Below, piece by piece: positions 6,200 through 10,117 of a DNA stretch of 10,117 nt. The stretch spans positions 1 through 10,117 of the forward strand of contig NJEL02000031.1 in assembly GCA_002254825.2 (NCBI GenBank), in the 5' to 3' direction. Every line of letters begins with the position of its first letter. Within the stretch, counting starts at the first letter, position 1. Source of the stretch: Methanosarcinales archaeon ex4572_44 (GTDB lineage Archaea; Halobacteriota; Methanosarcinia; Methanosarcinales; EX4572-44). The notes beneath the pieces are model-generated. The model was not told the DNA's origin and did no database searches. It was given only the letters and a program-made list of their open reading frames with translations. The position numbers and the translations under genes are program-made.

Positions 6200-6252
6200 T
6201 TAGAAAAATAAACGTGGAATTGCGTGCTTTTACTGAGCGTTTTTTGTTTTAG
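6196..6252 (+). pseudogene. 18-codon ORF coupled to permease stop, possible stub of a second permease
   Basis: The permease ends in CTATGA, and the ATG within it starts an ORF reading MIRKINVELRAFTERFLF before TAG at 6250-6252. ATGA overlap is a classical coupling arrangement. The basic-acidic amphipathic start resembles the cytoplasmic N-terminus of an ABC-2 permease just before its first membrane segment, and two-permease exporter operons are common. The T-run that probably ends the transcript overlaps its last codons. It may be a gene remnant, or a chance ORF; 18 codons are too few to decide. Confidence 0.3.
6240..6250 (+). terminator. Oligo-T transcription terminator after the exporter operon
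   Basis: TTTTTTGTTTT lies in the 64-base gap between the convergent exporter and ccmF genes. No strong hairpin precedes it; archaeal RNA polymerase can terminate on such T-runs alone. Confidence 0.5.
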
Positions 6253-6263
6253 GCCTATCTCCT

Positions 6264-8582
6264 CTACTTTCTTACTATTTGTATAATTATTCCAGCAGAG
6301 AAGATAATTACTCCAATCCAGAGCAGGTTTACTGTGGGAATCACTCGAAGTGTGAGCGGTACTCTGCTACCACCGAGTCCTTGGAATATTACGTACACGT
6401 CACCCGCAAATGGGTGAACGAGGTTGCGGTCGACGAGCGGGTAGGTTGCGCTTCCACCTTTTCCTGTTACGTATTCTGCGGATCCATCTCCTATTCGTAA
6501 TCCGTCTTTGTATACTTCAAGGTGGGCCTGCTGGTAGCTTCCAGCATCACTGGTCTCTTCGATGCCTTCGATGCTTTTTGTGTCTGTGAAAATTAATAGG
6601 TCGAATGTTTTTCCCGTGGCGTTGCTGGTGAAGTTTGAGAAGAGCATGCCGCTTGCAGTGATCGTTGTTCCTTCTGGTATTTGGACTTCTTCGAGTGTTA
6701 TCCATAGTTTTCCTGTGTTGTCGTCTATTTGGGCGTAGGTTATTGGGATCATGTGTGTTTCTACGCTGATGGTTTCGGTGATTCTGCCGCTGACTGTGAC
6801 AGTTCTTCCATCGTACTCTGCAGGGTTTTCGTATATGGTAGCTATTCGTGTCCCAGGGTAGTCTTGTGTTTCATCGAGTCTACCCATCTCGATCTCTTTG
6901 AGTTTTATTCCGTAGCCATCCCCGATCTCCACGACTTCACCTCTGGCATGCAGCGGAATGCTGACTTGGTGTGTAGTGGTGAAGACTGTGCTCGTGATCG
7001 CTCCGATCAGTATCAGTCCAACTGCAAGGTGTATCAGTGTTGTTCCAGTGATTGCAAGTTTTGCCTGGGTCTTTCTGGTTCTTTTTATCCGTTGTGAAAA
7101 TCGTGCTACACCGATTAATGAGTATATCAGTGGTGGAAATAGTGAAACGAGCGATATTGATCCGATGAACCTGTATAATTGTGATTCTGCTCTGAAAAAT
7201 GGGTTTGCATGGTCCAATACATAGAAGTCAGGAGTTCTAAAAAATGCTGCGATCACTGTTCCGAGAGCAAACATCGCTAAAATTTTTGTCTGTTTCTCTC
7301 TTTCCTCGCGCTGATACTGGAGGCAGAAGCCGAGAACAAGCAACAAGACCAGTGTGACAGGATAGCCCAATGCATTGAAGAAAAATTTTGGGTCAGAGGT
7401 GATACTCACCTCAACACCCCTCAGCAAGTTGAGAACGACAGGGAATGTTATGCCCCAGAACGATATAAAAGCAAGCACCACGAATATAACGACCGTGATG
7501 TAAAAAATATTGGATCTATTCACAAAATTGTGGGATGGTGTATGTGCTGGCAGTTCAAGATATCTCTTCAACCCGAGAACTGATAAAATCCCGAGGGATG
7601 CAACCAGCAATACAAGCAGGAATGTTCCTGTTGGCGCTTCACCGAAGGCATGAACCGAGTTGAATAGACCGCTCCTAGTAACCATCGCAGCATAGACCAC
7701 GAGTACAAAAGTGAGGGCTGCAAGAACAGGAGCAGCAACTCTGGATTTATTCCTATCACTCTTATGCATTGATAACGCGTGAAGAAAGCCTGTCAGAGTG
7801 AGCCATGGTATCAATGATGAGGTCTCCACAGGATCCCAGCTCCAGAACCCACCCCACCCAAGGACAAGGTACGCCCATACACCACCGAGGGCTATCCCAA
7901 GTGTTAGGAAAAGCCAGCAGAACCTCGCCCACTGATCCACAAAACCAGTCCACTCATCATCTCGGGTGATAAGGTATACAATGGCTGATGCAAAGAGTAC
8001 CCCGGCAAGAGCATAAGCGATGAAGACAACTGGTGGGTGAACAACCATCCATGGATTAACCAGAAGCTGGTTCATCCCACTCCCATCAAGCGGAACAAAG
8101 GTGCGCGGTAGACTGGGCTCGGCAGCATATATCAGTTCAAACGGGGAGTCCACAATCGTCAAGAGCACAAAGTAGGTTGCGATTATGAGCGATACTATCT
8201 GAACCTTCCTAATGAATCCTGAAACCAAACGATAGCGCTCACCCACCCAGAGCACAACTATAAATGCAAACCATGTCCAGAGTAGATACGTGCCAGCCTG
8301 ACCTGCCCAAACACCAGAAATCTTATACAGGAATGGTAAATCCCTGCTGCTGAACTCCCAGACATAGATATAGGTGTAATCAGGGGCAAGAAAATAATAG
8401 GCCAGAAGCAATACATTGATTGTTAAAAGCAGAGTCGGGATGCGTATCAACCAGGGCAGGACACCCATGCAGAGATCGCTACCCCGTACCTCTCTCACAA
8501 CGAGTCCGATGATCGCTACCAGACCGAGGACACCCACTATATACAGGATGAGATTCCCTGGCGTCAGGTTTTCTAAGACCAT
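6264..8582 (-). CDS. ccmF: CcmF-type cytochrome c haem lyase with an extra OB-fold-like domain
   Basis: CcmF is the membrane core of system I cytochrome c maturation; it attaches haem to CXXCH apocytochromes outside the membrane. The 772 residues are mostly hydrophobic up to about 530. The tryptophan-rich haem-handling motif WGGFWSWDPVETSSLIPWL lies at 243-261. Histidines match the CcmF set: H182 (NPWMVVHPP) and H311 (SVHAFG) outside, H268 (FLHALSMHK) and H518 (IHLAVGLILIG) in membrane segments. An extracytoplasmic beta domain follows (about 540-745), then a last membrane helix (752-770). Within that domain, about residues 578-675 form an added module (YDGRTVTVSGRI, AQIDDNTGKLWITLEE, IPEGTTITASGML) that looks like an OB fold, which bacterial CcmF lacks as I recall it. 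ATG 8582 follows the stop of the thioredoxin-like lipoprotein gene by 3 bases, so both are one operon. Other ccm genes are not in the window. Confidence 0.92.
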   Translation of the reverse strand: MVLENLTPGNLILYIVGVLGLVAIIGLVVREVRGSDLCMGVLPWLIRIPTLLLTINVLLLAYYFLAPDYTYIYVWEFSSRDLPFLYKISGVWAGQAGTYLLWTWFAFIVVLWVGERYRLVSGFIRKVQIVSLIIATYFVLLTIVDSPFELIYAAEPSLPRTFVPLDGSGMNQLLVNPWMVVHPPVVFIAYALAGVLFASAIVYLITRDDEWTGFVDQWARFCWLFLTLGIALGGVWAYLVLGWGGFWSWDPVETSSLIPWLTLTGFLHALSMHKSDRNKSRVAAPVLAALTFVLVVYAAMVTRSGLFNSVHAFGEAPTGTFLLVLLVASLGILSVLGLKRYLELPAHTPSHNFVNRSNIFYITVVIFVVLAFISFWGITFPVVLNLLRGVEVSITSDPKFFFNALGYPVTLVLLLVLGFCLQYQREEREKQTKILAMFALGTVIAAFFRTPDFYVLDHANPFFRAESQLYRFIGSISLVSLFPPLIYSLIGVARFSQRIKRTRKTQAKLAITGTTLIHLAVGLILIGAITSTVFTTTHQVSIPLHARGEVVEIGDGYGIKLKEIEMGRLDETQDYPGTRIATIYENPAEYDGRTVTVSGRITETISVETHMIPITYAQIDDNTGKLWITLEEVQIPEGTTITASGMLFSNFTSNATGKTFDLLIFTDTKSIEGIEETSDAGSYQQAHLEVYKDGLRIGDGSAEYVTGKGGSATYPLVDRNLVHPFAGDVYVIFQGLGGSRVPLTLRVIPTVNLLWIGVIIFSAGIIIQIVRK

Positions 8583-8585
8583 GCA

Positions 8586-9044
8586 TCAGGTCTCCATTGC
8601 ACTTACGTTGTGAAGGATCGGGATAAGCATATCGGGTGGCACAGAACCAACCCACCTGTTGAGTACATTCCCATCGCTGTCAACTATGAGAGTTGTAGGG
8701 ATACTCCGCACCCCATACATCGAAGCGATCCCATCTTGATCATTATCAACATCAATTGTAAGCGGGATGATAAATCCTTCTTCAAGAGTCTTCACCACAA
8801 CAGGATCTGAGAAAGTTTCATGACTATACTTCTCACAAGCCGAGCACCAAACAGCCCAGAAGCAGATCATCACAGGCTTTCCAGACTCCCTCGACAGATT
8901 GAGAGCCCCATCATAAGAGGTTAACCACTCCACACCAGACTCGTTCAAAACTTCGTTTTCATTCACACAACCAGGTGCAAGAATCGAGAAAGAAGCGACC
9001 AGCAATACCAAAACTACTGAGCCTATCAGTTTTTCCTGTCTCAT
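8586..9044 (-). CDS. Membrane-anchored thioredoxin-like lipoprotein (CSAC active site)
   Basis: This 152-residue protein has a lipoprotein signal peptide (MRQEK, hydrophobic residues 6-23, lipobox APGC with Cys26) and then one thioredoxin domain. The redox motif is FWAVWCSACEK (C67, C70), and the cis-proline is P116 (RSIPTT). SHETF just after the motif and a following loop resemble DsbD C-terminal/thioredoxin-7 type domains. It should act on the outer face of the membrane. Placed 3 bases before ccmF, it most probably reduces the CXXC of apocytochromes so haem can be attached, the job of CcmG/ResA in bacteria; that role is inferred from context. ATG 9044 has GGTGG 9 bases upstream; TTG 9053 would directly abut that site and is rejected. 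How it is itself re-reduced (a CcdA-like protein) is not visible here. Confidence 0.87.
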   Translation of the reverse strand: MRQEKLIGSVVLVLLVASFSILAPGCVNENEVLNESGVEWLTSYDGALNLSRESGKPVMICFWAVWCSACEKYSHETFSDPVVVKTLEEGFIIPLTIDVDNDQDGIASMYGVRSIPTTLIVDSDGNVLNRWVGSVPPDMLIPILHNVSAMET

Positions 9045-9097
9045 TGTAAGCAACCACCCTCGTCCAACGCACGACTGGTATTTAGATTCTTCTATCG

Positions 9098-9110
9098 TAT
9101 AAAAATAAAT
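9098..9110 (-). promoter_or_regulatory. Probable TATA box of the thioredoxin-like/ccmF operon
   Basis: On the minus strand the segment reads ATTTATTTTTATA. With the box centred near 9103, transcription would begin near 9077, some 33 bases before ATG 9044. The T-rich tract may also terminate the upstream thioredoxin transcript. Inferred from position and composition. Confidence 0.5.
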
Positions 9111-9125
9111 AGTAAGTTCAATCGT

Positions 9126-9446
9126 TCATAGGTACTTTGAAATCGTTTTTTCTATAGTTGCTTTGGGTACCACGCCCACTATGTGATCGACAAGCTCTCC
9201 CTTCTTGAAGAATAACAGGGTAGGTATCGCCATCAGCCGATGCTTCATCGATGTTCTGGGATTTTCATCCACGTTGAGCTTGCCAACAAGAGCCCTGCCC
9301 TCGTACTCTTCTGACAGCTCATGTATTATCGGAGTGAGCATTTTACAAGGCCCACACCACTCTGCCCAACAATCAACAACCACAAGAGAGTTTTTTTCAA
9401 GAATCTCATCTATATTGGAATCACTTAACTGAACTGGAGATGACAT
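9126..9446 (-). CDS. trx: Thioredoxin
   Basis: This 106-residue cytoplasmic protein is a standard thioredoxin, reducing protein disulfides through the vicinal cysteines C31 and C34 in DCWAEWCGPCK. The buried aspartate D25, the cis-proline P75 (AIPT) and the glycine pair region (VGVVP) of the fold are present, and the length is that of the usual single domain (about 105-110). The frame is open to 9521, but ATG 9446 is preferred: GAGGT stands 8 bases before it, the extra upstream residues do not resemble thioredoxin, and the promoter at 9481 lies inside the longer version. It has no signal peptide, in contrast to the lipid-anchored thioredoxin-like protein downstream, so the two serve different compartments. 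Confidence 0.95.
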   Translation of the reverse strand: MSSPVQLSDSNIDEILEKNSLVVVDCWAEWCGPCKMLTPIIHELSEEYEGRALVGKLNVDENPRTSMKHRLMAIPTLLFFKKGELVDHIVGVVPKATIEKTISKYL

Positions 9447-9480
9447 AATCTTACCTCGTCCCACGAGTATTTGTCCAAGT

Positions 9481-9490
9481 GATATAAAAC
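9481..9490 (-). promoter_or_regulatory. TATA box of the thioredoxin gene
   Basis: On the minus strand the sequence is GTTTTATATC, centred near 9485. A start near 9460 would leave a leader of about 14 bases carrying the GAGGT ribosome binding site. This placement also argues against the upstream start at 9521. Confidence 0.6.
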
Positions 9491-9503
9491 GGTTGTGTTC
9501 AGC

Positions 9504-9519
9504 CAGATCCCACAGATCC
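9504..9519. repeat. Two direct copies of CAGATCC upstream of the thioredoxin promoter
   Basis: CAGATCC occurs at 9504-9510 and 9513-9519, a 9-base period, about 14 bases upstream of the minus-strand TATA box. Direct short repeats at this spot can bind a regulator, but the copies are short and could be chance. Confidence 0.3.
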
Positions 9520-9571
9520 ACAGCAGGGAATAGAAATCAGATCAAAATTCTACCACTCTTATGTTGTTTCC

Positions 9572-10117
9572 TCAAAAGAGTTCTATCTCTTTTCGTGGTT
9601 TGTTCAGGAAATCGAGTTTTGTTGGTGTCCCTATCAGTTTGTACATATCTTCTCCAGGCGTGAGGTTGAGCAGGCTTGGATCGGTCGGTTTGACTCTTCG
9701 AAGCTCTGGTATTTTCGTGTATTTCTCGTTTTTGAGAATGGTGCTGTCTTTTAGGAAATAGTATGCTCCTCCCCGCCTCTCTCTAATTGGCTCGTATATT
9801 GATGCGAATTCTGATGATACCCAGTTGCTCATTTTAAGCCTGCTTTTTGACATGTTAATGGTTATATGCCCGTAATTGGGTGGTATTACCACTATATTTC
9901 CTATAGTTGCGTGAATCAGTACCACGTCTTCTATAATTCCGTTTTCTAGTTTTTGGAGTAAGTATTCCGCTTCTCCTTCCAATACCTGGTACACTTCTGT
10001 GTACGAGAGTTTCTCCCCTGGTACCATTGGGTGGTAGTGCCCCGCGGTTTTAACGTACTCTTCTCCGAGCATGCGGGGCGGTATAATCGTGATGTCGTAT
10101 CGCAGGTGGTGTTTTTC
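9572..10117 (-). CDS. pgi: Cupin-type glucose-6-phosphate isomerase (5' end outside window)
   Basis: The visible 181 residues belong to the archaeal cupin phosphoglucose isomerase, a metalloenzyme interconverting glucose 6-phosphate and fructose 6-phosphate in the cytoplasm; it is unrelated in fold to ordinary PGI. The frame stays open to the window edge, reading LRYDITIIPPRMLGEEYVKT before the metal site, so the internal ATG at 10072 is not the real start. Metal ligands match the known set: two histidines in GHYHP (visible residues 27 and 29), Glu41 in YTEVYQVLEG, and His84 in PPNYGHITIN. The stop is TGA at 9572-9574. Known members have about 190 residues in their core; this one keeps a longer loop between GHYHP and the glutamate, as in the methanogen-type enzymes I recall. 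The gap to the thioredoxin gene is 125 bases with a separate promoter, so the two are probably not one unit. Confidence 0.93.
   Translation of the reverse strand, partial: EKHHLRYDITIIPPRMLGEEYVKTAGHYHPMVPGEKLSYTEVYQVLEGEAEYLLQKLENGIIEDVVLIHATIGNIVVIPPNYGHITINMSKSRLKMSNWVSSEFASIYEPIRERRGGAYYFLKDSTILKNEKYTKIPELRRVKPTDPSLLNLTPGEDMYKLIGTPTKLDFLNKPRKEIELF

Noticed and set aside
6250..6418. Read-through of the TAG at 6250 (for example as pyrrolysine) would extend the 18-codon ORF with a hydrophobic stretch.
   Set aside because: The extension is antisense to the well-supported ccmF coding sequence and follows a T-run terminator; no independent sign of read-through is visible.
6729..7224. Plus-strand open frames opposite ccmF, and similar long frames opposite pstS and the ABC ATPase.
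   Set aside because: They lie antisense to genes with clear family motifs, show no recognisable domain, and have no fitting start signals.

Overview
The window looks like chromosomal DNA of a euryarchaeon. The support is direct: TATA-like boxes about 25 bases before inferred transcript starts (one apparently leaderless), GAGGT/GGTG-type ribosome binding sites, an intron at the canonical 37/38 site of a tRNA-Tyr whose first pair is C1:G72 (an archaeal/eukaryal trait), tRNA genes without an encoded CCA end, archaeal-style lipoprotein signal peptides (PGC/LGC lipoboxes), and a cupin-type glucose-6-phosphate isomerase. A CcmF-type haem lyase suggests a cytochrome c-making lineage (Methanosarcinia, Syntrophoarchaeia/ANME or Archaeoglobi relatives). 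That placement is inference; no marker here fixes the species.

Left part (1-3136). The first 233 bases hold the N-terminus of an ABC ATPase on the minus strand. It diverges from a short class II aldolase-like gene (308-679) across one TATA-like element that could serve both. Next comes an unusually AT-rich aspartate/glutamate racemase family gene (780-1553), probably acquired. A decayed galactose-1-phosphate uridylyltransferase (galT) on the minus strand (1702-2480) has lost an internal segment and its frame. It diverges from a secreted lipoprotein of unknown function (2603-3136) across a palindromic TATA box.

Middle (3184-6252). A minus-strand tRNA pair, tRNA-Tyr(GTA) with a 45-nt intron followed by tRNA-Leu(CAG), diverges from a PstS-like phosphate-binding lipoprotein. 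A perfect 9-bp inverted repeat lies in the control region between them. Downstream on the plus strand is a two-gene ABC-2 exporter (ATPase and permease, overlapping by 11 bases). It is followed by an ATGA-coupled 18-codon ORF that may be the stub of a lost second permease. No pstC, pstA or pstB lies next to pstS.

Right part (6264-10117), all on the minus strand. Read in the direction of transcription it holds the cupin-type phosphoglucose isomerase (5' end outside the window), a cytoplasmic thioredoxin with its own promoter, and then a probable two-gene operon. That operon encodes a lipid-anchored thioredoxin-like protein (CSAC active site) and, 3 bases later, a CcmF haem lyase. These fit together as the reducing and haem-ligating steps of system I cytochrome c maturation on the outer face of the membrane. 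The CcmF carries an extra domain of about 95 residues that resembles an OB fold, placed inside its C-terminal extracytoplasmic domain. CcmE, the haem chaperone that works with CcmF, is also an OB-fold protein, so this insertion is the most interesting point in the window. No stretch over 300 bases lacks a gene.
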